Below the pieces are notes generated by a model, which saw only the letters and a list, made by a program, of their open reading frames with translations, made no database searches and was not told the origin of the DNA. Shown piece after piece: positions 36,298 through 45,718 of a DNA stretch of 64,000 nt. The stretch's first letter is position 1. The number at the start of each line of letters is the position of its first letter. Location of the stretch: assembly GCA_963798775.1 (NCBI GenBank), contig CAWCUK010000001.1, forward strand, positions 1,302,001 through 1,366,000, in the 5' to 3' direction. The position numbers and the translations under genes were made by a program. This stretch comes from CAWCUK01 sp963798775. Its GTDB lineage: Bacteria; Bacteroidota; Ignavibacteria; Ignavibacteriales; Ignavibacteriaceae.

Positions 36298-36792
36298 ATG
36301 GAAAAAATGACTTATAAAGTTAATGCCGAAGTAAAAATCGGGCATATACATTTAACCGTTGCCGATCTTCACCGCAGTTTAAAATTTTATCGTGATTTGC
36401 TCGGTTTTGAAATTACCGCGACTTACGGAGATTCCGCCGTATTTTTATCCGCCGGCGGATATCATCATCATATCGGATTAAATACATGGAACGGAAACGA
36501 AGCAACACAAGCGCCTCCCGGGCATACGGGGCTTTATCATTTCGCGATTCTTTATCCAACCAGGAAAGAACTTGCCGCGATTTTAAAAAGATTATATGAA
36601 AAGAATTTTCCTATTCAAGGAGCTTCCGACCACGGCGTTTCGGAATCAATTTATTTAACTGATCCCGACGGAAACGGCGTTGAACTTTATTGGGACCGTC
36701 CTCTTGAAGATTGGCCGATTGACGATGAAGGGCATTTGAATTTAACAACAACTCATTTAGATGTTCTCGGGCTTCTCTCAGAACTCGATTAG
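36298..36792 (+). CDS. VOC/glyoxalase-superfamily protein (catechol-2,3-dioxygenase-like)
   Basis: This is a 164-residue single VOC module. Two beta-alpha-beta-beta-beta repeats start at KIGHIHLTVADLHRSLKFYR and GLYHFAILYPTRKEL. Metal-ligand positions are His in the first strand (GHIHLTV), His in the second (LYHFAIL) and Glu in DPDGNGVELYWDRP. HHHIGLNTWNG is a feature of the CatE-type extradiol dioxygenase branch. It could be a dioxygenase, an isomerase or a resistance protein; the substrate is unknown. Starts at 36298 or 36307 are both possible. An upstream TTG at 36241 is unlikely. Confidence 0.85.
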   Translation: MEKMTYKVNAEVKIGHIHLTVADLHRSLKFYRDLLGFEITATYGDSAVFLSAGGYHHHIGLNTWNGNEATQAPPGHTGLYHFAILYPTRKELAAILKRLYEKNFPIQGASDHGVSESIYLTDPDGNGVELYWDRPLEDWPIDDEGHLNLTTTHLDVLGLLSELD

Positions 36793-36840
36793 CGCCGCGC
36801 GCAATTAACAATGAATAATGAACATTTAACAATTGGATTG

Positions 36841-37953
36841 ATGAAAAAATTTTTTGTGCTGTTTTTATTTTTCAGCGGAATTATTTTCGCTCAAAATGTT
36901 GTTTCCATTCCTACAAATTTTTATAAAAGATTTGAGGGAAACATCGCAGGGAAATATAAAATAACAATGCAGCTTTTCAAAGAAGACACACTTGTTAAAG
37001 GTTCATACTTTTACAATAACATTGGGCAGCCGATTGAGTTCTGGTGGTTGAAAAGTAAAATTGACGACGCGGGAAATATTTATTTAGAAGAAACTACCGA
37101 AAATTTCGATACAAATTATCAAATGATTCCTTCCGGGATTTTTAAAGGGAAATTCGTCGGCGAAAATAAAATTGAAGGAGAATGGTTTCAGAATAATTCC
37201 AATAAAAAACTTCCTTTTAGTTTAACCGAAAGTTATCCCGAAGGAAGCGCGAAATTTGATATAATTTATAAAACTAAATCTTATAAAGACGCTTCAATAA
37301 AAATCGCTTTCCCTTTGATGAAGGATTTTCCCGATTCTTCCGTTCAAAACAATATTAATGATTTTATTAATTCGGTTTATCAATTTTCATTCGGCGATAC
37401 TACAAGAAAATATAGTTCTATTGAAGAAGTAATGGACGCGTTTATTCAGAGTTATAAAGATGAAGTAGAAAATAATAAAGATTTGCCGGAAGATTATCAT
37501 CCGCAGTATTTCAGCGATTTTAATTTAGAAGTTTTATTAAACCAAAATTATATTCTTTCTTTTAAAAGTACCGAAACCTGGTTTGAAGGCGGCGCGCATC
37601 CTTTAACTAATTTTAATTACCTCAGTTTTAATCTTCATACCGGAAAAGAAATTAATCTTGATGATATTTTTAAACCAGGTTATAAAAAAAAGTTTAATGA
37701 AATCGGCGAAGAAATTTTTAGAAAGCATTTTGATTTAGAGAAAAATAAATCATTAAATGATCAAGGCTTTTGGTTTGATAACGACTTCAAATTGAACGAG
37801 AATTTTTCATTTCAAAAAGGCGGCATAGAATTTTTATTTAATCCTTACGAAGTAGCTGCATACGCTTACGGCGCGATTAAGATTTTTATAAAATATTCCG
37901 ATGTTAAAGATTATATAAAAGATGCGAGTATTTTGAACGAACTTCTAAAATAA
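36841..37953 (+). CDS. Exported DUF3298 (RsiV-like) domain protein
   Basis: This protein of about 370 residues has a signal peptide (FFVLFLFFSGIIFAQN). An N-terminal beta-rich part (about 25-130) is followed by a DUF4163/DUF3298-type domain with WFEGGAHPLTNFNYLSFNLH and GKEINLDDIFKPGYKK. In RsiV this fold binds lysozyme; in other bacteria its role is unknown. No transmembrane helix after the signal and no anti-sigma domain are seen, so it is probably a soluble periplasmic or outer-membrane-associated protein. The ATG at 36841 starts directly at the signal peptide. Confidence 0.8.
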   Translation: MKKFFVLFLFFSGIIFAQNVVSIPTNFYKRFEGNIAGKYKITMQLFKEDTLVKGSYFYNNIGQPIEFWWLKSKIDDAGNIYLEETTENFDTNYQMIPSGIFKGKFVGENKIEGEWFQNNSNKKLPFSLTESYPEGSAKFDIIYKTKSYKDASIKIAFPLMKDFPDSSVQNNINDFINSVYQFSFGDTTRKYSSIEEVMDAFIQSYKDEVENNKDLPEDYHPQYFSDFNLEVLLNQNYILSFKSTETWFEGGAHPLTNFNYLSFNLHTGKEINLDDIFKPGYKKKFNEIGEEIFRKHFDLEKNKSLNDQGFWFDNDFKLNENFSFQKGGIEFLFNPYEVAAYAYGAIKIFIKYSDVKDYIKDASILNELLK

Positions 37954-37975
37954 TTTTTCCTCATTAAGATTATTT

Positions 37976-40900
37976 CTATTCCGCTTCTTTAACTTCCTCG
38001 ATTTCATTATTGAAAAGCCTCATTACTTTCTTATTAAATTTGATTAGAAATTCCAGAATCTTTTCCGGCGTTTCAAAATTATTCGGGACAACAAGTTTCA
38101 TCACTTCCTTCTGCTGATTGAACTTAATCGTATCTTTATATTCATCCATAATAAATCTCATCAACTCAACAAACTGGAATTTATAATATTCTTCTTTCTC
38201 GCCTCTCGGGAGAATCAGAAAAATATTTTTTCTTTGAATAATTACACGTTCAAACAAAGCGTGAGCGGCGTAAAATTTTAACCGCGCCGAAGCGATTAAC
38301 CGCTTTACTAAAACCGGAAGCGTGCCGAAACGGTCGAGCATTTCTTCTTCCAAATCTATCAATTCATTTTCAGTTTTAATTGAATAAAGCGCTGTGTAAA
38401 AATTAAGGCGGTCCATTTGTTCGGGCATATAATTTTGCGGAATCCCGATTTCAAAAAATGTATCGATTGTAGGATCGGTTTTTTCCTTCTGCTTAGGAAG
38501 TTCTTTAAATACCTCTTTAAATTCTTGATATTTTAGCTCTTCAACAGCTTCGTTTATCATTTTAACGTAAAGATCGAAACCGACATCATTTATAAATCCG
38601 GTTTGTTCTGTTCCAAGTAAATTTCCGGCGCCGCGAATTTCTAAATCGCGCATGGAAATATTAAATCCGGCCCCGACATCTGTAAACTCCTCAATTGCCT
38701 GCAGCCTGCGCAGAGCTTTTTTATTTATTCCGCTTAATGAAGGAACAATAAAATAAGCAAAAGCCTGCCGGTTTGATCTTCCGACTCTTCCGCGTAATTG
38801 ATGAAGTTCCGCTAAACCGAAACGATCGGCGCGGTTTACAATTATTGTATTCACATTCGGAATATCAATTCCCGATTCAATAATTTTTGTAGAAAGAAGA
38901 ACATCAAAATTTTTATTTAAGAATCCGTGAATTACATTTTCCAGCTGCGATGGTTTCATTTGTCCGTGCGCAATCGCTATCCGAATATCGGGAACATAAC
39001 GCTGAATATAAGCCGCTAGTTTTTCAATAGACTGAACACGATCGTGAACAAGATAAACTTGTCCGTTCCGCCTTAGCTCATTCATAATCCATTCTTTAAT
39101 TTTCATAATATCAAAAGTAGAAACATGAGTATAAACCGGCTGGCGGTTCGGCGGCGGAGTCGCGATTATAGAAAGATCACGCGCGCCGAGTAAAGACAAA
39201 TTTAAAGTTCTCGGAATCGGCGTGGCGGTTAAAGTAAGAGTATCCACATTTAATTTTATTGAACGCAATTTTTCTTTTGCCATTACTCCGAAACGATGTT
39301 CTTCATCTATAATTAAAATTCCGAGATCGCTGAATTTAACATCTTTGGAAATTAATCTGTGAGTCCCGACCACTACATCAACCTGCCCGGCGGCCAACTG
39401 CTGTAGAATTTCGGTCTGTTGTTTTTTAGTTTGAAACCTTGAAAGTGCAGCAACTTTTACAGGAAATTGAGAAAGTCTGTCTTTAAAAGTATTAAAATGC
39501 TGTTCTGCAAGAATTGTAGTTGGAACTAATACCGCGGCTTGTTTTCCATCCTGCACGGCTTTAAATGCGGCGCGTACCGCAATTTCTGTTTTACCAAAAC
39601 CGACATCGCCGCAGACTAATCTATCCATTGGATTTGCGGCTTCCATATCTTCTTTTACTTCTTCGGTTACTTTTTCCTGGTCGGGAGTATCTTCATAAAA
39701 AAATGACGCCTCAAGTTCTTTCTGCCAAACAGAATCCTGGCTGAAGCGGAAACCTTTTGTAGCTTTTCTTTTAGCGTAAAGCTGAATCAGTTCCCGCGCC
39801 GCTTCTTTAATTTTTTTCTTAGTTTTTTGTTTTGTATTCACCCATTCGGAAGTGCCGAGAGTTGAAAGCGACGGTTTTAAATTTTCGTTCGAAGAATATT
39901 TTTTTACCAGCGCGAGATAATTAAGATTTACATAAACAACTCCTCCTTCGCTAAAAAGAATCTTCATCGATTCCTGTTCAACTTCCCCGATTTTAATATT
40001 CGCTAAACCTACATACTTCCCTATTCCGTAATCTTCGTGAACTACATAATCCCCTTTTTTTATCGAAGCGAAATTTTTCGATTTTGTCCGTTTATACTTT
40101 TTGCTTGTGGGAAGTTTTGTTCTGTAAGGCTTATTAAAAATCTGGTAATCGGTAAGAAGAAATATTTTTTCCTCTTTATGAATAAAGCCTTTTTTGATGG
40201 CAAGAGTTTCAACACGGACTTTTGCTTCATCGATAAGCCGCGCAAGTTCTTCATTAAACTGGCTTAATAAATCTCTTAAACGATTAGACTGAAGTTCATT
40301 TTCGGAGGCGATTAGAATGCTGAAATCTTTTTCGGAGTATTCTTTCAAAGTATTAAACAGCATTTCATAATTAGAATTAATAGAAGGAGCTTCAACAAAA
40401 CCAAGCTCGATTCTATTTGAAGATGAAAATTCTTCTTCGATTATCCAGCGTGTGTTTTCTTCTATTGTAAAATCAAATTTTTGTGTAGAAGAAATTTCTT
40501 CTTCCGGCTGTTTAGTTTCTTCTTCTACTTCCGGAAAATCTTCTTCCCGGCTATTTTCTGAAATCTCTTCAAATATTTCCTCTCTTTCTTCCAGCCTTTC
40601 CGCTGTTTCCCCGGATTCGGTTTTTTCTTTAAAAGGATTTATGGTTTCGCGTTTGAAATTTTCCAGTTCATAAGTGGAAGCGAAGAAAACAGGATTTTCT
40701 AAATAAGCGAAAATATTTTGAAAATTATTTTCCTCAGATTCGCCGGTGTTAAGAGATGCGGCAAGAGTAATATTTTCAATTTTTTCAATCGAGCGCTGGC
40801 TGTCGGGATCAAAATACCTTATCGATTCCAGGAAGTCGCCGTCAAATTCCAGCCGCACCGGATTCTTTTCACTGTACGACCAAAAATCAATTATTGAACC

Positions 40901-41407
40901 GCGCTGTGAATAATATCCCGGAGCTTCAACAAATTTATCTTTTGTATAATTAAGAAGATTTAAATATTCTATTAAATCGCTGTAAGTTAAATCGCCGCCT
41001 ATTTGAATTTGTGTTAAAGCCTGGCTCACTTTTTCTTTTGGCGGGAACTTACAGTTCAATAAATCATAAGTAGAAACAAGAATAAATTTTTTACGAGTAG
41101 AAATCTCTGTTAATTTTTCTTGTATTTCTTCCGGTTTGAATTCAGTTAGCGCGAGAGAAAATTTCGCGGCGCCAAGTACATCAAGCTCAACAAAAAATTC
41201 GTGTACATTTTGCATGTCCGGCAGAAGAACTACAATTTGATTTTCTTTGCCGATTAAGTTCGAAATAAAAATTGCTTTTGAAGATCCGAAAAAAGGAGAT
41301 GTTTTAATTACGGCCTGACCGGTTCCGGAAATTTTTCTACTTAAAATTTTTAGCGATTCGATATGTTTTATTTTATCAAGAAATACGTGGACGGAATTAT
41401 TTTTCAT
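37976..41407 (-). CDS. mfd: Transcription-repair coupling factor Mfd with acidic insertion
   Basis: This is the ATP-dependent translocase Mfd (about 1143 residues), which removes RNA polymerase stalled at DNA lesions and recruits UvrA. It contains the UvrB-like N-terminal module (APGYYSQRGSIIDFWSYSEK), the RNAP-interacting domain (KGDYVVHEDYGIGKYVGL), the RecG-like helicase (GDVGFGKTEIAVRAAFKA, IIDEEHRFGV, TATPIPRTLNLSLLGARD, RGRVGRSNRQAFAY) and the TRCF C-terminal domain. A segment at residues 261-305 is very acidic (about 21 of 45 Glu/Asp) and is not part of the common core. ATG at 41407 is preferred over one at 41458. A putative promoter lies in the 160 bp shared with the divergent chitinase. 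Confidence 0.95.
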   Translation of the reverse strand: MKNNSVHVFLDKIKHIESLKILSRKISGTGQAVIKTSPFFGSSKAIFISNLIGKENQIVVLLPDMQNVHEFFVELDVLGAAKFSLALTEFKPEEIQEKLTEISTRKKFILVSTYDLLNCKFPPKEKVSQALTQIQIGGDLTYSDLIEYLNLLNYTKDKFVEAPGYYSQRGSIIDFWSYSEKNPVRLEFDGDFLESIRYFDPDSQRSIEKIENITLAASLNTGESEENNFQNIFAYLENPVFFASTYELENFKRETINPFKEKTESGETAERLEEREEIFEEISENSREEDFPEVEEETKQPEEEISSTQKFDFTIEENTRWIIEEEFSSSNRIELGFVEAPSINSNYEMLFNTLKEYSEKDFSILIASENELQSNRLRDLLSQFNEELARLIDEAKVRVETLAIKKGFIHKEEKIFLLTDYQIFNKPYRTKLPTSKKYKRTKSKNFASIKKGDYVVHEDYGIGKYVGLANIKIGEVEQESMKILFSEGGVVYVNLNYLALVKKYSSNENLKPSLSTLGTSEWVNTKQKTKKKIKEAARELIQLYAKRKATKGFRFSQDSVWQKELEASFFYEDTPDQEKVTEEVKEDMEAANPMDRLVCGDVGFGKTEIAVRAAFKAVQDGKQAAVLVPTTILAEQHFNTFKDRLSQFPVKVAALSRFQTKKQQTEILQQLAAGQVDVVVGTHRLISKDVKFSDLGILIIDEEHRFGVMAKEKLRSIKLNVDTLTLTATPIPRTLNLSLLGARDLSIIATPPPNRQPVYTHVSTFDIMKIKEWIMNELRRNGQVYLVHDRVQSIEKLAAYIQRYVPDIRIAIAHGQMKPSQLENVIHGFLNKNFDVLLSTKIIESGIDIPNVNTIIVNRADRFGLAELHQLRGRVGRSNRQAFAYFIVPSLSGINKKALRRLQAIEEFTDVGAGFNISMRDLEIRGAGNLLGTEQTGFINDVGFDLYVKMINEAVEELKYQEFKEVFKELPKQKEKTDPTIDTFFEIGIPQNYMPEQMDRLNFYTALYSIKTENELIDLEEEMLDRFGTLPVLVKRLIASARLKFYAAHALFERVIIQRKNIFLILPRGEKEEYYKFQFVELMRFIMDEYKDTIKFNQQKEVMKLVVPNNFETPEKILEFLIKFNKKVMRLFNNEIEEVKEAE

Positions 41408-41570
41408 TTTCAATTCTAAATATTTGAGTTCTATAAAATCTAAACAGAAAAGCAACAATATTTTTCTTTAAATTTTACTCTTGAATAACATTTGCCGCCT
41501 AAATATGTTTCCGCAAAGAAAATATTCTCTGTTTGTGAAAACATTAAAATTAAGCAAAGGATTTTATTAA

Positions 41571-43190
41571 ATGAAACGTTTTTATCTCATAATTTTACTG
41601 ATTCTGCTGTTTATTACATCCGGACGCCCGCAAAAGATTGTTGTTGGTTATATAAACGGATATTATTCCACTTATCCTATAAGCGCGATTGATTTTGGAA
41701 GTTTAACTCATATTGCCCACGCTTTTATTTATCCCACTGAAAACGGAAGTTTGAAAATAGATTCATGGTTTTTATATCCCCAATTAATTCAAGCCGCCCA
41801 TCAGCATGGCGTAAAAGTAATTGTAGCTTTAGGCGGTTTCGGCGGAGGTGACGCATTTAGTCCAATGTGCGCCGATTCTACGGCTCGTGCTAAATTTGTT
41901 AATAATCTTGTGAATTTTATAAAAACTTATAATTATGACGGAGCCGATTTAGATTGGGAATATCCCGGCTCGGCAGACAGAAATAATTATACCGCTCTTG
42001 TTACTGAATTAAGAGAAGCTTTCGATAAAAATAATATTGAGATTTTAACAGCCGCGGTACCAATACAAGATTGGGCTAACGGTTATGATATTCCAAAGCT
42101 GAAGGATAAATTCAACTGGATTGGAATTATGAGTTATGATGTTTACGGTCCTTGGGAAAATACTTCCGGCCATAATTCTCCTTTATACCCAAATTCGCGC
42201 CAAACTACATGCACCGAACGAGGAGTTCAATATTACCTTGGAAGAGGAATGCCGGCAGAAAAAATTTGCATCGGGATGGCTTTCGGCGGATATAATTTAA
42301 ATACATCAGGCTTGTATCAAACAAATTCCGGCGGAAGTTCAATTTCTTATTTGGATGCAAACGCAAAAATTTCTCAAGGCTGGGAGTACCATTGGGATGA
42401 TGCGGCAAAAGCTCCGTATTTACAAAACCCAACTCATACACAATTAATTACTTATGATGATACAACTTCATTAAAATTAAAATGCGAATATATTCAGATG
42501 AAAAAGTTAAAAGGAACAATAATCTGGAAAATTGGCAGAGATTATTCCGGCGGCAAAACTCCGCTTTTAAATTTGATGGGAAAATACCTTTTGCATCCGC
42601 CAACTTTAAAACCATTAATTCCAATACCGGATTTTCCCGCAAATAATGAAAAATTAGATACAACAGTAGTTAATTTTAAATGGAAATCCACCGATTCAAC
42701 ATTCGGTTACGGAATTCAGCTTTCTAAGGATTCAAACTTCACACAGCTTATTTTGAGCAAAAGCAAATTATCTTTTCCTGAATTCATGATGAATAATTTA
42801 ATTTATAATACAAGATATTATTGGCGAGTTAACTCAAGTAATACCGTGGGATATAGTGATTGGTCGGAAGCCCAAACTTTCACAACAAAATCGCTTTTTA
42901 CATTTGTAGAAGAGGGGAAACTAAATCCGGGAAAGTACGAAATTACAAATTATCCCAACCCTTTCAATCCTAATACTACAATTAAATATTCACTTCCGGA
43001 AGCGGCAAAAGTTAAAATAGATGTTTTTAATATTCTGGGGATTAAAGTACAAACTCTTGTAGATGAAACGAAATCAGCCGGCAAATATACTGTAGATTTT
43101 AGGGCCGGGAATTTGGTAAGCGGAGTTTATTTATGCAGAATTCAAACGCGGAATTTTACAAAAATAACTAAAATGATCTTGATGAAGTAA
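41571..43190 (+). CDS. Secreted GH18 chitinase-like protein with FN3 and T9SS sorting domain
   Basis: This is a 539-residue exported protein. The signal peptide (FYLIILLILLFITSGRP) is followed by a GH18 domain (about 23-345) with the catalytic motif DGADLDWEYPG, where Glu130 is the acid. IMSYDVYGPWENTSGHNSPL and the late WKIGRDYSGG are also typical. A fibronectin-III-like module (about 355-440, KWKSTDSTFGYGIQLSKD, YYWRVNSSN) and a C-terminal sorting domain (NYPNPFNPNTTIKYSLPE to GVYLCRIQT) complete it. It should be exported by Sec, then by the type IX system, to cleave chitin or related beta-1,4-GlcNAc polymers outside the cell. Confidence 0.93.
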   Translation: MKRFYLIILLILLFITSGRPQKIVVGYINGYYSTYPISAIDFGSLTHIAHAFIYPTENGSLKIDSWFLYPQLIQAAHQHGVKVIVALGGFGGGDAFSPMCADSTARAKFVNNLVNFIKTYNYDGADLDWEYPGSADRNNYTALVTELREAFDKNNIEILTAAVPIQDWANGYDIPKLKDKFNWIGIMSYDVYGPWENTSGHNSPLYPNSRQTTCTERGVQYYLGRGMPAEKICIGMAFGGYNLNTSGLYQTNSGGSSISYLDANAKISQGWEYHWDDAAKAPYLQNPTHTQLITYDDTTSLKLKCEYIQMKKLKGTIIWKIGRDYSGGKTPLLNLMGKYLLHPPTLKPLIPIPDFPANNEKLDTTVVNFKWKSTDSTFGYGIQLSKDSNFTQLILSKSKLSFPEFMMNNLIYNTRYYWRVNSSNTVGYSDWSEAQTFTTKSLFTFVEEGKLNPGKYEITNYPNPFNPNTTIKYSLPEAAKVKIDVFNILGIKVQTLVDETKSAGKYTVDFRAGNLVSGVYLCRIQTRNFTKITKMILMK

Positions 43191-43212
43191 AAATATTTTT
43201 GACTCAGATTAT

Positions 43213-43995
43213 CTAAAATATGTATGAAAAACCAATAGAATTCGGGCTTATATTTATTGAAAAATCTGTATATTTATTCACATTGGTATTAGAAACAATA
43301 TCTCCGACAAAATAACCGATTGCACCGCCAGCAACAACATCAGAAAGCCAATGCGCGTTATGATAAATCCTCGCCGCCGCTACTAATCCCGAACCGGTGT
43401 AACATAAAATTTTTAACGCAAGATTATCGGTATTATTCGCGAGAACAGTAGAAAAGGCAAAGGCAACAGTCGCGTGTCCCGAAGGAAAAGAAGTGAAAGC
43501 AGCGTGAGTATTAAAAGGCTGCAGATGCAGTTTATCGTCGCCTGTATAAGGGCGGCTTCTTCCTACTATAGCTTTTAAAACGGAAGTAATTAATCCCGCG
43601 TAGCCGACAGCTTCAATAGTTTGAAGACCGATTTTTCTAACTTCTTTATTATGAAATAATAAACCGTAGCCATAGATTCCGCCAACACCGATTAATGTAT
43701 AACCGCTGCCGTAAACTTTATCAATCGAAAAAAGCGCCGAGTTAAAATCGGATTGATTTTTTTGTGCGAAATTTTTTACATTATAATCCACCGCGTAAGC
43801 AGCAGAAATTGCGGCTAAACTTCCGGCAAACTTTATTGGTGTTCCATCATCAAAACTGGTGAAGCTGCAGGCAATTCTTCCGCCGGTATTAAGCGCGTGA
43901 AAGAAATCGTTTCTTAAATCATTTTCTATTTGCGCATTTAAATTTGAATAAAATGAAAAAGTAAACAACAGCAGAATAAACGAAATATTTTTCAC
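43213..43995 (-). CDS. PAP2-family phosphatase, exported or membrane-bound
   Basis: This is a 260-residue acid phosphatase/lipid phosphatase homologue. The three catalytic motifs are visible: KAIVGRSRPY (K-x6-RP), PSGHATVAFAFST (PSGH) and ARIYHNAHWLSDVVAGG (SR-x5-H-x3-D-like, with His and Asp). A signal peptide is present (ISFILLLFTFSFYSNLNA). Short hydrophobic segments make a membrane form possible. Substrates could be undecaprenyl pyrophosphate or phosphatidate. It ends 23 bp from the convergent chitinase gene. The murQ terminator lies just upstream, so it has its own promoter. Confidence 0.88.
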   Translation of the reverse strand: MKNISFILLLFTFSFYSNLNAQIENDLRNDFFHALNTGGRIACSFTSFDDGTPIKFAGSLAAISAAYAVDYNVKNFAQKNQSDFNSALFSIDKVYGSGYTLIGVGGIYGYGLLFHNKEVRKIGLQTIEAVGYAGLITSVLKAIVGRSRPYTGDDKLHLQPFNTHAAFTSFPSGHATVAFAFSTVLANNTDNLALKILCYTGSGLVAAARIYHNAHWLSDVVAGGAIGYFVGDIVSNTNVNKYTDFSINISPNSIGFSYIF

Positions 43996-44020
43996 TTAAT
44001 AAATCCGGTTTTTATTAATT

Positions 44021-44060
44021 AAAAAAGCTGTCCCGAAATCTAATAATTTCAAGACAGCTT
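44021..44060 (-). terminator. Intrinsic terminator after murQ
   Basis: On the minus strand AAGCTGTCTTGAAAT pairs with ATTTCGGGACAGCTT (15 bp including two G-U pairs, 6-nt loop), followed by a run of six T. The G-U pairs work only on the minus strand, which fixes the direction: it ends the mnmE-mnmG-rsmG-murQ transcript. Confidence 0.85.
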
Positions 44061-44083
44061 AAATTTAAGAAGAAATCTACTAT

Positions 44084-45019
44084 TTATAAATTTTCTTCAA
44101 TAGCTTTGCGAACAAAACCTTCGGCTTTCTCTAATCTTTCTTTTGCTTCATTTAAATCAACCTTGGCAAGAATCATAACTAAAGCTGTTTTAACATGGCC
44201 ACCGGCTTCATTTAAATATTTTTCAGCTTCTTCGTAAGAAATTCCTGTTATAGTCATAACAATTCGTTTAGATCTTTCAACTAATTTTTTATTAGTCATC
44301 TGAAGATCAATCATCATATTTTCATAAACTTTTCCCATTCGGATCATCGCGGTTGTAGTAAGCATATTAAGGACTAACTTTTGTGCTGTGCCGCTTTTCA
44401 TACGAGTAGATCCCATCACTACTTCCGGGCCGACATAAGGGCACATTGCAACATCAACTTCTTTTATGTTAAAATTTTCTCTCGGATTACAAGTAACAAA
44501 AAGAGTAGAAGCGCCAAGTTCTTTAGCTTTTTTAACGGCTCCTACAACATAAGGAGTTCTTCGACTCGCGGCAATTCCGCAGACAACATCTTTCTGAGTT
44601 ACATTAGCGGCAAGAACATCATTTGCCCCATTTTCTTCATAATCTTCAGCGCCTTCCTGAGCGCGAAACATTGCTTCCTTTCCGCCGGCAATAAATCCGT
44701 CTATCATTCCGAAAGGAGTTCCGAAAGTGGGAGGACATTCTGAAGCATCAACAACTCCAAGTCTTCCACTTGTACCGGCTCCAAAATAGAGAAGTCGTCC
44801 GCCGTTTTTCAATGATTTAACTATAATTTCAACCGCTTGGGTTATATAAGGAATTTCCTTTTCAACAGCCAACGGAACAGTTTTATCTTCGTTATTTATT
44901 ATTTCTAAAATTTCAGCAGTAGAACGAGCGTCAATATCCATAGAATTAGGATTACGCTGTTCTGTTGTAAGTTTACTAATTTCATCAAATAAAGTTTTTT
45001 TATCAGTAGAAGTGGTCAT
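44084..45019 (-). CDS. murQ: N-acetylmuramic acid 6-phosphate etherase
   Basis: This is MurQ (311 residues), a SIS-fold lyase that converts MurNAc 6-phosphate to GlcNAc 6-phosphate and D-lactate in cell-wall recycling. Family motifs: TTEQRNPNSMDID near the start, GGRLLYFGAGTSGRLGVVDA, ECPPTFGTP, IAGGKEAMFRAQEGAED and GPEVVMGSTRMKSGTAQKLV. The C-terminal helical (UBA-like) region includes EAGGHVKTALVMI. It overlaps the rsmG stop by 4 bp. No transporter or kinase gene for MurNAc is adjacent. A strong terminator follows. Confidence 0.96.
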   Translation of the reverse strand: MTTSTDKKTLFDEISKLTTEQRNPNSMDIDARSTAEILEIINNEDKTVPLAVEKEIPYITQAVEIIVKSLKNGGRLLYFGAGTSGRLGVVDASECPPTFGTPFGMIDGFIAGGKEAMFRAQEGAEDYEENGANDVLAANVTQKDVVCGIAASRRTPYVVGAVKKAKELGASTLFVTCNPRENFNIKEVDVAMCPYVGPEVVMGSTRMKSGTAQKLVLNMLTTTAMIRMGKVYENMMIDLQMTNKKLVERSKRIVMTITGISYEEAEKYLNEAGGHVKTALVMILAKVDLNEAKERLEKAEGFVRKAIEENL

Positions 45020-45701
45020 TTATGAAGCTCCAATAAAATAAGTTTTTTTCCTTTTTGATTTCTCACGTTGGAAGGTTTATAATATAACTCAAAGACGGTA
45101 GATTTTTTAATGTAAGCCTTATATTTCATTTCAGCCTTTTTAAATTCTTCATCTAAATTTCCACCTTTTACTGCCGCGAGAACAGCTTTTTCCTTCATTA
45201 GAGGAAGAGCGTATCTAAAAAGAATAATTAAAGGAACGGTAGCTCGGCTGAGAATTAAATCGAATGAATCGGAATAATTAGAAATAAATTCAGGACTCTC
45301 AACACGGTCGTTAATTCGCCAGAACATTTCCGAGTTTTAGTTTATCTATAAACTCTTTTACCGCATCTATTTTTTTTCCGGTGGAATCAACCAAAATACC
45401 TTTCAGCTCCGGCCGCATTATTGCCAAAGGAATTCCGGGAAAACCGCCTCCGGTTCCTATATCAATAAAATTTGTACATTTTTCAGGAAATATATTTTGA
45501 AATATACGAGGAAAGGAAAACATGATTTTCAACAATAGACTCAACATCTTTTCTAGAAACTAGATTAATACTTTCATTTTTTTCAGCAACCAGATCGGCA
45601 AAATAAGCAAGCCTTTCAAGTTTCATTAAATCGGGATTTAAATTATTTTCCCAGTAGAAAGATTGAAGCTGTTTCAAATAGAGGTCTTGAACATCAACCA
45701 T
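45016..45701 (-). CDS. rsmG: 16S rRNA (guanine527-N7)-methyltransferase RsmG, broken by two frameshifts
   Basis: Three overlapping frames together give one complete RsmG (GidB), the SAM-dependent enzyme that methylates G527 of 16S rRNA. Frame 1 (45701-45483) has ERLAYFADLVAEKNESINLV and SRKD. Frame 2 (from about 45520 to 45311) has FIDIGTGGGFPGIPLAIMRP, the SAM-binding site. Frame 3 (about 45327-45016) has FDLILSRATVPLIILFRYAL and LAAVKGGN. Both junctions (about 45484-45525 and 45315-45322) need one base removed. Every conserved block is present in order, so this is probably sequencing or assembly error, not decay. It sits after mnmG as in many genomes. Confidence 0.85.
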
Positions 45702-45718
45702 AGAAAAATATCTCCAAA

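Noticed and set aside
36811..36840. Longer start for the DUF3298 protein
   Set aside because: The upstream in-frame ATG would add a polar stretch in front of the signal peptide; the ATG at 36841 begins directly with it.
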